Source: Flaviflagellibacter deserti (lineage in GTDB: Bacteria > Pseudomonadota > Alphaproteobacteria > Rhizobiales > Methylopilaceae). Taken from it: DNA of 64,000 nt. Positions 26,441 through 36,063 of the stretch are shown here, in pieces (position 1 is the first letter of the stretch; every line of letters begins with the position of its first letter). A program made the translations under genes and the position numbers. Where the stretch lies: assembly GCF_042652085.1 (NCBI RefSeq), contig NZ_JBHSJF010000004.1:119819-183818 (forward strand), in the 5' to 3' direction. The notes under the pieces were generated by a model. It had not been told where the DNA came from, searched no databases, and saw nothing but the letters and a program-made list of their open reading frames with translations.

Positions 26441-28999
26441 TCAGCGTGCCGCCAGATTCTTCGGCTGCTTGGTCTGTGCCGTCGAGCGCGCCTCGTCCCA
26501 GTTCCTGTCCGGCTCGTTGGCCTCCGCATCCTTCGGGATGACCCTCCAGGAGGCGACCGAACGCTGCGCCGCGGAAAGCTGCGTCTGGTCGAGCTTGGCC
26601 GAGATCTGGTCGCGCTTGGCGGCCGCGTCCTTGTCCCCCTGCGCCGCCGCCAGGGCGAACCACAGATAGGCCTGCGACAGATCCTGCGCGACGCCGAGAC
26701 CGCGCGTATAGATCACGCCCAGATTGAACTGGCTGTCCTTCACGCCGCGCTCCGCCGCGCTGCGGAACCAGCTGACCGCCGTCACCATGTCGGATTTCCC
26801 GAGCCCGCCTTCGGCGTAGAGGACACCGAGATTGTGCATGGCCTGGACGTGACCGGCGGAGGCCGCACGCTCGTAGAGATCGCGGGCCTTCACCAGATCC
26901 TTAGTAACGCCCTGCCCCTTCTCGGTCATGCTGCCGAGCCGGTACTCGGCCGCAGCCATGCCCTGGTCGGCGGCGCGCTCGAACCATGTCGCGGCCTTCG
27001 CCAGATCGCGTGTGACGCCACGGCCGTCGGCGAGACGCATGCCGATTTCGTACTGCGCCTCGGCATCGCCTGCGAGCGCGCCGGCACGCAGACGGGGACC
27101 GGTGATGCCGTCCGGCAGATCGACGGGGGCTGTCGCGTGCTGGGGCGCGGGTGTCGCGACCGTCGGAACGGGCCGCGGCGCGGCCTGGGCCGCCGGCTTG
27201 GCAGGGGCGGCAACGGGCTTCGCGGGAATCGAACCGGTGGTCGGCGGATCGATATCGGTCGGCTGGAAATTGCTCGCGGCAAGCGACGGAGCGGACTGAA
27301 GCGCGCCGCTCGCCCTCGCGACGGGCGAGACCGGAGCAGGTTCGGCTTCCGCGCCATAGGCGGTGTCGGTCGGCAGCGATCCGATTTCGGACGGGCGATA
27401 GCTCGACGGCGCACCGCTCTCGGCGGTGGTGAACGACTGGGTTACCGGCTGGCTTGCCGTTTCCGGATCGACTTCGGCGAGATTGTCGGGACCCGACGAG
27501 CCGCCGAGCTGCTGCGTGGCCACGTAGCCGCCGCCGAGCATGACGGCGGCGAGACTCGCCGCGATCAGCGCCGTGCGCGAATGGCCGGCCATCAGCCCGC
27601 CACGGAGCTTCTCGGGAGCGGCCGGCCGAGCCTTCGGCGCCTGGCGGATCGGATTGGTCAGCTCGAGCGGCGTTTCCGCCTGCTTGCGGGCGTTCGAGGT
27701 GCGGCGCGCGGTCTCGATATAGCGCTGGCGTTCGGCGCCAGGCGTTACGCGGCGCTGCCCCGGCACTTCGTGCATCGACCGCGCAGCGGCTTCGGCAGCG
27801 GCTTCGGCGGCGGCGGCACGGGCACGCTCGATCAGGCTCGGCTGCGAGCCGGTCTCCTCGACGGCGGCCGCTGCCTGCGCGGGCAGGCGGGCGGCCACCT
27901 GTTCCAGGGTCTCGCGGACCGCGTCAAGCATGTCGCGAGTGCGGCTCTCATTGGCGTTCGAATCTCTCCGCAGATCGGCGATGCCACGCGCAATATCCTC
28001 GATGCGCGCCGCCATCTTGTCGCCGAACGCGCCGAGACTCTCCTTGATCGTCCGCTCGGCCGCGGCTTCGGCGGCTTCGACGGACAGCGTGCGCGAATTC
28101 TCGATCGTCTGCATGACCTTGGTCAGGCAGTTCTCGATATTGTCGAAGCTCTTGGTCGCGGTGCGTTCGAACTGCGTGGCCAGCCGCTCGACGGCGGCCT
28201 CCATCGCCATCATCGGATCGGAAGACGGCGCGGCCTTCGCAGCCGGCTGTTCGACAGTCTTTTCGGCGGCGGGCGCGGCCTTCGCCTCAGTCTTGACGGC
28301 GACCGACGCCGGAGCCGGCTCGGGCGCCGTCGGGGCGGTGGGCTCCGTTACGGGCGTCCAGTGGAACTGGTCGGCGAGGTCGTAGGCGATCGTGGTCCTG
28401 AGAAGCGACGGCGAGATCAGGTTTTCATCGGCGAATGCGGGCTTTGCCGACTTCGGTTCGGCGGCCACGATTGGCGCAGGTTCCGGCTCGGTCGGCTTTT
28501 CCACGGACTGTTTATCGAGGGTCTGCTGATGCGCGAGGATTTCGGCGATCGCGTCCTGCAGGCTCGGCTTCTTCGAACGTTTCGGGGCGACTTCCGGCGC
28601 GATCTCGACCGGCTCGACGTCCACGATTTCCTCTTCCGGCAGATCGAGCGGCCCGCCGAGCCGCGACAGCGCGGCGCGCAGCGGTCCGGCGCGACCGGCA
28701 TTGACCGCTTCGGTGCGCGCCCGCTTGGCGGCGAGGCGGCGTTCCATCAGGTCGCTGAGGCTTTCGCCCGGAGTTTCGGGGGCTTCGTTGCGGGGCAAGC
28801 GGCCGACCACGGATGCCAGCCGGTCGAACGAGGTGGGCGGCGGCGCGTCCTCGACGGCCGGGGCTGGAGCTTCGGTGCGGGCGAAGATGCTTCGCGGCTC
28901 ATGCCGCCACTCATAGGCCTTCCGCTCGGCGCTCGCGCGGCGTCCCAGATCGTCCTCGTAAGACACCCTTGTCTGCCTCTGCGCGCCGTTCGCCGACAT
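26441..28999 (-). CDS. PodJ-like Sel1-repeat membrane protein
   Basis: 852 aa. The N-terminal about 460 residues are acidic, Pro/Ala-rich and coiled-coil forming (EAAAERTIKESLGAFGDKMA), one membrane helix lies near residues 472-496 (TALIAASLAAVMLGGGYVA), a Pro-rich linker follows, then about four Sel1/TPR-like repeats (about 633-790: AQYEIGMRLADGRGV, AEYRLGSMTEKGQGV, AMHNLGVLYAEGG, SQFNLGVIYTRGLGV). This architecture matches PodJ-type polar localisation factors of Rhizobiales, which organise cell-pole development. It lacks the C-terminal peptidoglycan-binding domain of full-length PodJ. Confidence 0.82.
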   Translation of the reverse strand: MSANGAQRQTRVSYEDDLGRRASAERKAYEWRHEPRSIFARTEAPAPAVEDAPPPTSFDRLASVVGRLPRNEAPETPGESLSDLMERRLAAKRARTEAVNAGRAGPLRAALSRLGGPLDLPEEEIVDVEPVEIAPEVAPKRSKKPSLQDAIAEILAHQQTLDKQSVEKPTEPEPAPIVAAEPKSAKPAFADENLISPSLLRTTIAYDLADQFHWTPVTEPTAPTAPEPAPASVAVKTEAKAAPAAEKTVEQPAAKAAPSSDPMMAMEAAVERLATQFERTATKSFDNIENCLTKVMQTIENSRTLSVEAAEAAAERTIKESLGAFGDKMAARIEDIARGIADLRRDSNANESRTRDMLDAVRETLEQVAARLPAQAAAAVEETGSQPSLIERARAAAAEAAAEAAARSMHEVPGQRRVTPGAERQRYIETARRTSNARKQAETPLELTNPIRQAPKARPAAPEKLRGGLMAGHSRTALIAASLAAVMLGGGYVATQQLGGSSGPDNLAEVDPETASQPVTQSFTTAESGAPSSYRPSEIGSLPTDTAYGAEAEPAPVSPVARASGALQSAPSLAASNFQPTDIDPPTTGSIPAKPVAAPAKPAAQAAPRPVPTVATPAPQHATAPVDLPDGITGPRLRAGALAGDAEAQYEIGMRLADGRGVTRDLAKAATWFERAADQGMAAAEYRLGSMTEKGQGVTKDLVKARDLYERAASAGHVQAMHNLGVLYAEGGLGKSDMVTAVSWFRSAAERGVKDSQFNLGVIYTRGLGVAQDLSQAYLWFALAAAQGDKDAAAKRDQISAKLDQTQLSAAQRSVASWRVIPKDAEANEPDRNWDEARSTAQTKQPKNLAAR

Positions 29000-29284
29000 C
29001 CCCGCCTCCAGGTCGCCGCGACGGAGCCCGACCGTGCGGCAAACCGAACCGGACAGGCCTGCAGGCTTGAGAAAGGATTGCTCCGCCGCGCGCTCGTCCG
29101 GTTCGTTGTCCTGTTTTCGGACGATTTTGGTAAATGCCGGGTTAAGGTTGCTTAACGGCCGTCAAGCATGTTTTCGCCGGGGCGGCGCGGAAAGCCATCG
29201 CTGCGTCGCGAAATCCGTGTTTCTTTTTGCCTGCTCGCGCGTTCCTTTGGACGAGAACCCATCGCCGCCTCGAGGAGAGACGTC

Positions 29285-29710
29285 ATGCGCCAGATCGCCA
29301 TTGCATTGCTCATCGCCGCGTCTCCCGTCGCGGCATCCGCCCAGTCCGTGCAGTCGGACGCCCAGTTCCAGATCGAACGCCAGGGCGATTCGATCGTCCG
29401 GCTCGACCGCAAGACCGGCGCGATCTCGACCTGCACCTTGGAGGGACAGACGCTCGATTGCCGGTCCAGCACCGACGAGCGCGCCGCCATGCAGGCCGAG
29501 ATCGATCGCCTCGCCAATGAGGTCGACCAGCTGAAGCAGCAGATCGCCTCCGCCGACAGCACTCCGAAAACCGGTATAGACAAGAGCGGCAAGGAGTTGA
29601 CGATCAAGCTTCCGAGCGAGGAAGAGATCAAGGGCGTGATGACCTATCTGGAAGACATGTGGCGCAAGCTCGTCGACCAGGTCCGCGACCTCACCAACGA
29701 CAAGGCCTGA
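29285..29710 (+). CDS. Conserved periplasmic hypothetical protein
   Basis: 141 aa: signal peptide (MRQIAIALLIAASPVAASAQ), a short region with one disulphide-capable Cys pair (STCTLEGQTLDCRS), then a heptad coiled coil (AEIDRLANEVDQLKQQIAS) and an acidic/basic tail. This pattern is shared by small periplasmic proteins of Rhizobiales with no known role. AGGAG is 7 bases before ATG 29285; the frame to 29168 adds a non-secretory extension and is rejected. It is 7 bases before the YjbQ gene. Confidence 0.8.
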   Translation: MRQIAIALLIAASPVAASAQSVQSDAQFQIERQGDSIVRLDRKTGAISTCTLEGQTLDCRSSTDERAAMQAEIDRLANEVDQLKQQIASADSTPKTGIDKSGKELTIKLPSEEEIKGVMTYLEDMWRKLVDQVRDLTNDKA

Positions 29711-29717
29711 TCGACAC

Positions 29718-30191
29718 ATGCACGGACGCCAGGCGGTCAGGACCGTCGACACCGATATGCCGACTTCGGTGTCGGTTAGCCGCGGCTTTCTCGATGTCCG
29801 CACGCGCGGAACAGGTTTCGTCGACATCACCCGCTCCGTCCGCAACTGGCTGAAGGAGATCGGCGCCTGCGAGGGCGTGGTGACTCTGTTCGTCCGCCAT
29901 ACGTCGGCATCGCTGACGGTGCAGGAGAACGCCGATCCGGACGTCCAGGCCGATCTTCTCGATTCGCTTCGAAAACTCGCCCCGGAAAACGACTTCTATC
30001 GCCACACGATCGAAGGGCCGGACGACATGCCGGCCCACATCAAGTCGATGCTGACCCAGGTCTCGCTGTCGGTCCCCGTGACGGAACGCGCGCTTGTGCT
30101 TGGCACGTGGCAGGCGCTTTATCTCATCGAGCATCGCTCCCGGCCGCATGACCGGACGATCTCACTGATGTTCATCGGGCTGCATGGCTAA
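29718..30191 (+). CDS. yjbQ: YjbQ/UPF0047 family protein (secondary thiamine-phosphate synthase)
   Basis: 157 aa, or 144 aa if started at ATG 29757, which is nearer the family length (about 140). Family motifs: VTLFVRHTSASLTVQENADP with the conserved His, HIKSMLTQVSLSVPV and GTWQALYLIEHR. In E. coli the homologue has weak thiamine-phosphate synthase activity; the true role is unsettled. Located right after the periplasmic hypothetical gene. Confidence 0.93.
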   Translation: MHGRQAVRTVDTDMPTSVSVSRGFLDVRTRGTGFVDITRSVRNWLKEIGACEGVVTLFVRHTSASLTVQENADPDVQADLLDSLRKLAPENDFYRHTIEGPDDMPAHIKSMLTQVSLSVPVTERALVLGTWQALYLIEHRSRPHDRTISLMFIGLHG

Positions 30192-30247
30192 AGCAATCGC
30201 CGCCCCATTTTCGTCTGCTTATTCACCAACAATCGTGGATTGCTGCC

Positions 30248-30970
30248 ATGAATGCAGCAAATCACGGTCCGGATACTTATAATACCTCCATGGATAACGA
30301 GCTCTCCCCCAATCTCCGGTTGGTGATCGCCGACGATCACCCGCTGTTTCGCGGCGCGCTTCATGCCGCCATTTCCGGCGCGTTTCCAAGCGCGTCGATC
30401 TCGCAGGCGGGTTCGATCGACGAGCTCGTGGCGGAACTCGCCAAGACGCCGGAGATGGATCTCGTCCTTCTCGATCTCGCAATGCCGGGCGTACGCGGCT
30501 TCTCGGGCCTGCTTCTGCTTCGCGCGGAATATCCGGGCATCCCGGTCGTCGTCGTATCTGCTCACGAGGAGCCGGAAGTGATCCGCCGCTGCATGGAATT
30601 CGGAGCCTCGGGCTTCATCCCCAAGACCACAGAGGTCGAGGTGATGCGGCAGGCGCTTCAGACGATCCTCGACGGCAATACCTGGACACCGCCGGACATC
30701 TCGCTGCCGAGCGGCGGCAGCGACGAGACGACCGATCTCGTCCGCCGCCTCGGCACGCTGACGCCGCAGCAGGTCCGGGTCCTGATGATGCTGTCGAGCG
30801 GCCTCCTCAACAAGCAGATCGCCTACGAGCTCAACGTCTCGGAAGCGACCGTGAAGGCGCATGTCTCGGCGATCCTGCAGAAGCTCGACGTCGACAGCCG
30901 CACCCAGGCCGTCATCGCCGCCTCCCGCATCGAAGCGGGCCAGTGGCTCGGCGCCTCGATCGCCGACTAA
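30248..30970 (+). CDS. LuxR/NarL-type response regulator
   Basis: 240 aa: REC domain with IADDHPLF, phospho-Asp in LVLLDLAMPG, Ser in VVVSAHEEP, and FIPKTTE; C-terminal LuxR HTH (LTPQQVRVLMMLSSGLLNKQ, then SEATVKAHVSAILQKL). Starts at ATG 30248 or 30290. It is convergent with the SSS-domain hybrid kinase gene, a pairing seen in other Alphaproteobacteria, so that kinase is the likely partner. Confidence 0.93.
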   Translation: MNAANHGPDTYNTSMDNELSPNLRLVIADDHPLFRGALHAAISGAFPSASISQAGSIDELVAELAKTPEMDLVLLDLAMPGVRGFSGLLLLRAEYPGIPVVVVSAHEEPEVIRRCMEFGASGFIPKTTEVEVMRQALQTILDGNTWTPPDISLPSGGSDETTDLVRRLGTLTPQQVRVLMMLSSGLLNKQIAYELNVSEATVKAHVSAILQKLDVDSRTQAVIAASRIEAGQWLGASIAD

Positions 30971-30991
30971 CACCGCCTCAGCCGAGTCCGT

Positions 30992-31174
30992 GTCCCGGGG
31001 CCGCGCAGCGGAGCCCGGGACCCATACCCCGCAGCGCGCGGCTCGATCACCGGTGCTGGGGCTATGGATTCCGCGGCTCGGCTTCGCCGCCCCGGAAAAC
31101 TGACTCTCACCGTCGTCTTCCTCCGGCTTGACCGGGGTATGACATGGATCCTCCGGTCGAGCCGGAGGAAGACG
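30992..31174. repeat. Convergent intergenic palindromic repeats of Rhizobiales type
   Basis: Two inverted repeats: GTCCCGGG...CCCGGGAC (30992-31021) and a longer stem CGTCTTCCTCCGGCT...AGCCGGAGGAAGACG (31114-31174). The second contains the TCCTCCGGCTTGACCGG motif that recurs in intergenic regions of Rhizobiales genomes. They lie between two convergent stops and could fold at the 3' ends of both transcripts. Confidence 0.75.
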
Positions 31175-31184
31175 GAAACGTCAG

Positions 31185-34100
31185 CTACTCCGCCGCGGGC
31201 CGGTGGATCCTGAGCTGCCCCAACAGGGCTCTCAGCGATGCCGGCCGCAGCGGCTTGTGCAACAGCTCGACCGCCTGTGCCCGCGTCGCGTCGCGCACCG
31301 TCTGGCTACGGTCGGCGGTAATCAGGATCGCGGGCGGCGGCACACCGAGCGCGTCGCGCAGCGAGCGAATCGCACTCAAGCCATCCTGCCCCTCGTCGAG
31401 ATGGTAATCGGCGATCAGTACGTCAGGCCGGCCGGCCTTGATCCGGTCGAGCGCTTCTTCGAGATCGGCCGCCGTCAGCACTTCGCAGCCCCAGCCGCCC
31501 AATAACATCCGCATGCCTTCCAGAATCGCGGGCTCGTTGTCGACGCAGAGCACCCGCGTGCCGGACAGAGGACGGCTCTCGGCCACCGACCTGCGCGGGT
31601 GATCGACCGCTTGCGGCAGGTCCGGCGCGATCGGCAATTGCACCGCGAACATCGACCCTTCGCCGGGCTTCGAGACGAGCTTCAGCGGGTGGTTCAGTAC
31701 ACGGGCGACACGTTCGACGATCGAAAGGCCGAGGCCGAGACCTTGCGCCGCCCGTGCCCCTGATTCGAGCCGCTGGAACTCCTTGAAGATGAGCGACTGC
31801 TTCGAGGCTGGAATACCCAAACCGGTGTCCCAGACCTCGACCCTGATCGCATTCGCGCCATTGCGGCGAACACCGACGAGCACCCTCCCCTCGTTCGTAT
31901 ATTTGATCGCGTTCGAGACGAGGTTCTGCAGGAGGCGCCGGAGCAAACGCGGGTCGGATCGCACGCAGAGCTTCGACGGGATGACCTTGAAGCTGAGGTC
32001 CTTCTCCTTCGCCATCGGCGCGAACTCGACCTCCAGTTGACGAAGCATGTCGCCGATCCGAACCGTCTTCAGTTCCGGCTTGAGCGCGCCGGCGTCGAGG
32101 CGGGAGATGTCGAGAAGGGTCGTGAATATCTCTTCGACCGATTGCAGCGAGGCGTCGATATTGGTGACGAGTTCCGGACGCATGCGTCCATCCTGCGCGC
32201 TGTCGGTCAGGCTGGCCACGTATAGGCGGGCCGCGTTCAGCGGCTGGAGGATGTCGTGGCTGGCTGCCGCCAGGAAGCGCGTCTTCGAGACGTTGGCGTC
32301 GTCGGCCTGCGCCTTCGCCCGCGCCAGCTCCTTGTTCAGCTCGGTCAGTTCCCGTGTGCGCTCATCGACGCGCCGCTCCAGCGCCTTCTCGGCTTCGACC
32401 GTCTCGGTGACGTCGGTGAAGGTCGCGACCAGGCCCATATCCGGCATCCGATTCGTCCGGATCTCGATCACCCGGTTCATCGGATAGAAGGTCGTGCGAT
32501 AGGAACGGTCGGTCTGCGATATCTGTTGCAGCCGCTCGGCCAGGAGCTCGTCCGGCCGCCCCGCGCCGTAGAGGCCCCGCTCGGCATTGACGCGGATGAT
32601 CTCGTCGAGCGGCATGCCGGTCTTCAGCACGTCCTGCGGATAGCCGAAGATGCGGACATATTCGCGATTCCAGCAGGCGAGCCGAAGGTCGCGGTCGAAC
32701 ACCGCCACGCCCTGTCGGGCATGGTCGAGCGCGGTTTGCAGCAGGTCGCGCGAATAGAGGATCGCGGCCGACGCATCGTCGAGAAGCTGCATCGCGGCAT
32801 CCTGGGACATCGCTCCGCGCTGTAAGAGCCGCGACAGGACGAGCCGCGACGACGGCGAGCCGATCACCGAGGCAAGGAGATGCTCGGCGAAGCGCAGCAT
32901 GTGGATGTCGGCGTTCTCCGCCGGCCCCTGTCGCGCCGATCGCGCATCGCCGAAATCCTGGAAGGCCTTCGCCGTCCGCTCCTCGCCGAGATAGGTCCCG
33001 ACGGTCGCCTGCAATTGGCCGACCTCGATCGGCGTGTGCCAGCCATGGAAGCTCTGGGCGATCTCGTTCGTATGCGGGCCGACGAAGACGTTCGCCTGCA
33101 GCCGCTCCATGGGCGAGCCGGCGCGGGTCAGCGAACCGAAAACGAAGGCCCCGATATTGAGACCAACGCTCCAGACCACACCGTGAACGAGCGGATCGAG
33201 ATTGGCGCCGAACAGCGCCTGCGGCTTCAGCCAGTCGAGACCGAGCAGCCCGTCGGTCGCGATGTGGCCGACCGACAGCCCCTCCCCGCCAATGCCGGGC
33301 AGAAGCAGCGTATAGGCCCAGACCAGAAAGCCGGTCGTGATGCCCCAAAACGCACCACGCGCCGTTGCATCGCGCCAGAACAGACCACCGAAGAAGGCCG
33401 GCGCGAACTGGATCAGCGCCGACAGCGACAGCAGGCCGATATTGGAAAGCCCGGCATGGGTCGCCAGCCGGTGATAGGTGTAGGCCATCAGCAGGATCGC
33501 GACGATCGAAACGCGCCGGGTCAGGAGCAGGAGTTTCGGCACGTCCGCCGCGTTGCGATATCTGAGCAGCGCCGGCACGGCGATGTTGTTCGAGATCATG
33601 ATCGCGAGCGCCACCGTCTCGACGATCACCATCGCGGTCGCCGCCGAGAAGCCGCCGATACAGGCCGCGACCGTGACGAAGATGTTGCCCGAAATGATCG
33701 GCAGGCTCAGGACGTACATGTCCGGCGACAGTCCGCCATCGCCGAACATCAGCATGCCCGCGAGCGAGATCGGGATGATTAGGACGACGATCAGGAGCAG
33801 GTAGATCGGAAACAGCCACGAGGCGTGGCGGACGTCCTCCTCATTCGAATTCTCGACCACGGTGACGTGGAACTGCCGTGGCAGCAGGAACACCGCCGCG
33901 AACGACATCAGGAGAACCGTCGCCCAGACATCGAGTCGGGGCATCTGCTCGAAACGCTGGATGAGATTGGTTTCGTTCGATCGCTGGATCAGATCGTCCG
34001 GCCCCTCGAAGACGAACCAGATCGCGTAGACGCCGACGATGATGAAGGCGAGCAGCTTGACCACCGACTCCGTCGCGATCGCCAGCATCAGGCCGTTCTG

Positions 34101-34655
34101 GTGTTCGGTCGCGTCGGCGCGGCGGGTTCCGAACAAGGCCGCGAAGGCGGCGAGGACCAGGGCCATCCAGAGCGCGAAGTCCGGCATGCCGGTCGCGGGC
34201 GAGCCGCCGCCGGTCAGCAGAAGCTCGACCGAGGCCGCGATCGCCTCGAGCTGCAGCGCGATATAGGGCAGGACGGCGACGACGAGGCCGACCGAGATCA
34301 GCACAGACAGCGACTGGCTCTTGCCGAACCGGGCGGACATGAAGTCCGCGATGGAGGTGATGTTCTGCGCCTTCGCCAGCCGGACGATATGCCGGATCAG
34401 CGGCGCGCCGACGGTGAAGGCGATGATCGGCCCGGCATAGAGCGCGATGAATTCGAGGCCCGTCTCGGTGGCGAGCCCGACTCCACCGAAGAACGTCCAG
34501 GAGGTGCAATAAACCGCGATCGAGAAGGAGTAAATGTAAGGACGCGCCGAGCCGTTCAGCCAGGACGGCGCCATCCGGTCGCCGATGGCGGCGATGGCGA
34601 ACAACAGGCCCACATAGGCGAAGGCAATCGTGACGACGGTCCAGCCATCAAGCAT
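31185..34655 (-). CDS. Hybrid histidine kinase with N-terminal sodium/solute-symporter domain
   Basis: 1156 aa. The first about 490 residues are a 12-13 helix SSS-family (PutP-like) transporter domain; a PAS domain follows (about 640-755), then HisKA with H-box AAASHDILQPL (near residue 800), HATPase (DTGLGIPASKQ, GLGLGLSIV) and REC (VLCVDNEPAI, phospho-Asp in VLIADYHLDE, LLHKPLRP). Such CbrA-like proteins couple solute transport or sensing to carbon/nitrogen control. Convergent with its probable regulator at 30248. The substrate is unknown. Confidence 0.93.
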   Translation of the reverse strand: MLDGWTVVTIAFAYVGLLFAIAAIGDRMAPSWLNGSARPYIYSFSIAVYCTSWTFFGGVGLATETGLEFIALYAGPIIAFTVGAPLIRHIVRLAKAQNITSIADFMSARFGKSQSLSVLISVGLVVAVLPYIALQLEAIAASVELLLTGGGSPATGMPDFALWMALVLAAFAALFGTRRADATEHQNGLMLAIATESVVKLLAFIIVGVYAIWFVFEGPDDLIQRSNETNLIQRFEQMPRLDVWATVLLMSFAAVFLLPRQFHVTVVENSNEEDVRHASWLFPIYLLLIVVLIIPISLAGMLMFGDGGLSPDMYVLSLPIISGNIFVTVAACIGGFSAATAMVIVETVALAIMISNNIAVPALLRYRNAADVPKLLLLTRRVSIVAILLMAYTYHRLATHAGLSNIGLLSLSALIQFAPAFFGGLFWRDATARGAFWGITTGFLVWAYTLLLPGIGGEGLSVGHIATDGLLGLDWLKPQALFGANLDPLVHGVVWSVGLNIGAFVFGSLTRAGSPMERLQANVFVGPHTNEIAQSFHGWHTPIEVGQLQATVGTYLGEERTAKAFQDFGDARSARQGPAENADIHMLRFAEHLLASVIGSPSSRLVLSRLLQRGAMSQDAAMQLLDDASAAILYSRDLLQTALDHARQGVAVFDRDLRLACWNREYVRIFGYPQDVLKTGMPLDEIIRVNAERGLYGAGRPDELLAERLQQISQTDRSYRTTFYPMNRVIEIRTNRMPDMGLVATFTDVTETVEAEKALERRVDERTRELTELNKELARAKAQADDANVSKTRFLAAASHDILQPLNAARLYVASLTDSAQDGRMRPELVTNIDASLQSVEEIFTTLLDISRLDAGALKPELKTVRIGDMLRQLEVEFAPMAKEKDLSFKVIPSKLCVRSDPRLLRRLLQNLVSNAIKYTNEGRVLVGVRRNGANAIRVEVWDTGLGIPASKQSLIFKEFQRLESGARAAQGLGLGLSIVERVARVLNHPLKLVSKPGEGSMFAVQLPIAPDLPQAVDHPRRSVAESRPLSGTRVLCVDNEPAILEGMRMLLGGWGCEVLTAADLEEALDRIKAGRPDVLIADYHLDEGQDGLSAIRSLRDALGVPPPAILITADRSQTVRDATRAQAVELLHKPLRPASLRALLGQLRIHRPAAE

Positions 34656-34833
34656 TGCGCGGTCCTTAGGTCGTCCCGGCGGGACGCGGCGACGCCCTCA
34701 GCGATACGCCTGAACCCTGAAATATCCCCTTCGCCTGCGAACTTCTATCGGCACATGTGACAGGCGTCACTGCGCTCCGGGGCTGAACCTTTGCCGGGAT
34801 CGGGGGTTAACAATCGGTCACCACGAGGCCCTG

Positions 34834-35574
34834 ATGCGCAAACCCGGGAAGCTCCATGTCGCTACGATCACCGCGCTTGGCGGCCTGATACTCTCCGGCC
34901 TCGTCCTCGACACCGCCCCCGTCCGCGCCGAAAGCGCGCTCGAGTTCCTGCTCAACCAGGCCCGCCGGTCGCGACCGCAACCGCGATATGAAAGCCCACC
35001 TCCGCCGGTCACCCGCTTCTTCGATTTCTTCGGTCCTAGAGAGTTCATCGAACGCCCGCGGCGGGCGGCGGCGGTGTCGCACGATTTCGAGCGCGTGGTC
35101 TGCCGGCGGATATGCGACGGCGCCGAGATCGCGCTCGGCATCATGCCGGAAAAGCCGAGCTATCAGGACGCCGAGTTGATGTGTACCGCGGCCGGCAATG
35201 GATCGCCAACCAAACTGATTGTCGAGAAATTTGAGCCTGGCGCGGGGTTCACACCGACGAGCGTCGCCAAGGCCGATACCGAAACCTCGCCGCCTCTTCT
35301 CGAAGGCCGGGCCGCTCTCGGCCAGAATCCTTTACCGAAGCCTGCGCAGCCCGTCGCGCTCGCCTGCCCGCTGTCTCAAACCGCCGAACCCTTCATGGTC
35401 CCGCTGCTGCACGACGCGACACTCAGGGGCGGCGACGTGGTCGCGACGAAGGAGGGCTTCAAGGTGTTCGTCGGCCGCGGCGACCCGCCGTTCAGCCCGA
35501 AGGATTTCGTCGACGTCGACAAGTCAAAGCGGGTCTCCGACGCCATCCGCAAACTGAAGATAGCAACCCGTTGA
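34834..35574 (+). CDS. Exported DUF2865-like protein
   Basis: 246 aa: signal peptide (ATITALGGLILSGLVL ... VRAES), a basic Pro-rich segment, then a Cys-containing domain (VVCRRICDG, AELMCTAAGN, ALACPLS) with LRGGDVVATKEGFKVFVG and FVDVDKSK near the end. This matches the general pattern of DUF2865 proteins of Rhizobiales; the role is unknown. It is divergent from the SSS kinase and followed by mscL. Confidence 0.75.
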   Translation: MRKPGKLHVATITALGGLILSGLVLDTAPVRAESALEFLLNQARRSRPQPRYESPPPPVTRFFDFFGPREFIERPRRAAAVSHDFERVVCRRICDGAEIALGIMPEKPSYQDAELMCTAAGNGSPTKLIVEKFEPGAGFTPTSVAKADTETSPPLLEGRAALGQNPLPKPAQPVALACPLSQTAEPFMVPLLHDATLRGGDVVATKEGFKVFVGRGDPPFSPKDFVDVDKSKRVSDAIRKLKIATR

Positions 35575-35640
35575 TCGAAAGCGGCCTTGCGATTCCGTCA
35601 CTTGACGGGCGAAGCTGAACCATCCCGCCGGGAGGAAGCA

Positions 35641-36060
35641 ATGCTCGAAGAGTTCAAGAAATTCGCCCTCAAGGGCAATGTCGTCGACCTTGCCGTCGGC
35701 GTGATCATCGGCGCCGCATTCAGCCAGATCGTCAGTTCGCTGGTCGAGGATGTCGTGATGCCGATCATCGGCTTCGTCACCGGCGGCCTCGATTTCTCGA
35801 ACTATTTCTTCCAGCTCACCGGCGCGGCCGCACCGACCTACGATGCCGCCAAGGCCGCAGGCGCCACGATCGGCTACGGCAAGTTCCTCACCGTGGGCCT
35901 CAATTTCCTGATCGTCGCCTGGATCCTGTTCCTCGCGGTGCGCGGCATCAACAGGCTGCGCGCCAGGGAAGAGGCGAAGCCGGCGGAGGTGGCGGAAGTT
36001 CCGAAGAGCGAGAAGCTGCTCGAGGAGATCCGCGACCTCCTCGCCCGCAGGCCGGCCTGA
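35641..36060 (+). CDS. mscL: Large-conductance mechanosensitive channel MscL
   Basis: 139 aa, the usual length. Starts with the amphipathic helix MLEEFKKFALKGNVVDLAVG, first membrane helix VIIGAAFSQIVSSLVEDVVMP, second helix LTVGLNFLIVAWILFLAV, and the C-terminal coiled bundle (SEKLLEEIRDLLARR). Forms the pentameric osmotic release valve in the inner membrane. AGGAAG precedes ATG 35641. The gene converges on hemA with only three bases between the stops. Confidence 0.98.
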   Translation: MLEEFKKFALKGNVVDLAVGVIIGAAFSQIVSSLVEDVVMPIIGFVTGGLDFSNYFFQLTGAAAPTYDAAKAAGATIGYGKFLTVGLNFLIVAWILFLAVRGINRLRAREEAKPAEVAEVPKSEKLLEEIRDLLARRPA

Positions 36061-36063
36061 GCC

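Noticed and set aside
27100..28700. Long open frames on the plus strand opposite the PodJ-like gene
   Set aside because: A high-G+C gene with strong codon bias leaves open frames on the opposite strand; these have no start signals or family motifs and are Arg/Gly-rich shadows.
30278..30283. TATAAT hexamer as a -10 promoter for the LuxR-type regulator
   Set aside because: It lies inside the frame starting at 30248 and only 7 bases before the alternative ATG at 30290, with no matching -35 element; probably chance.
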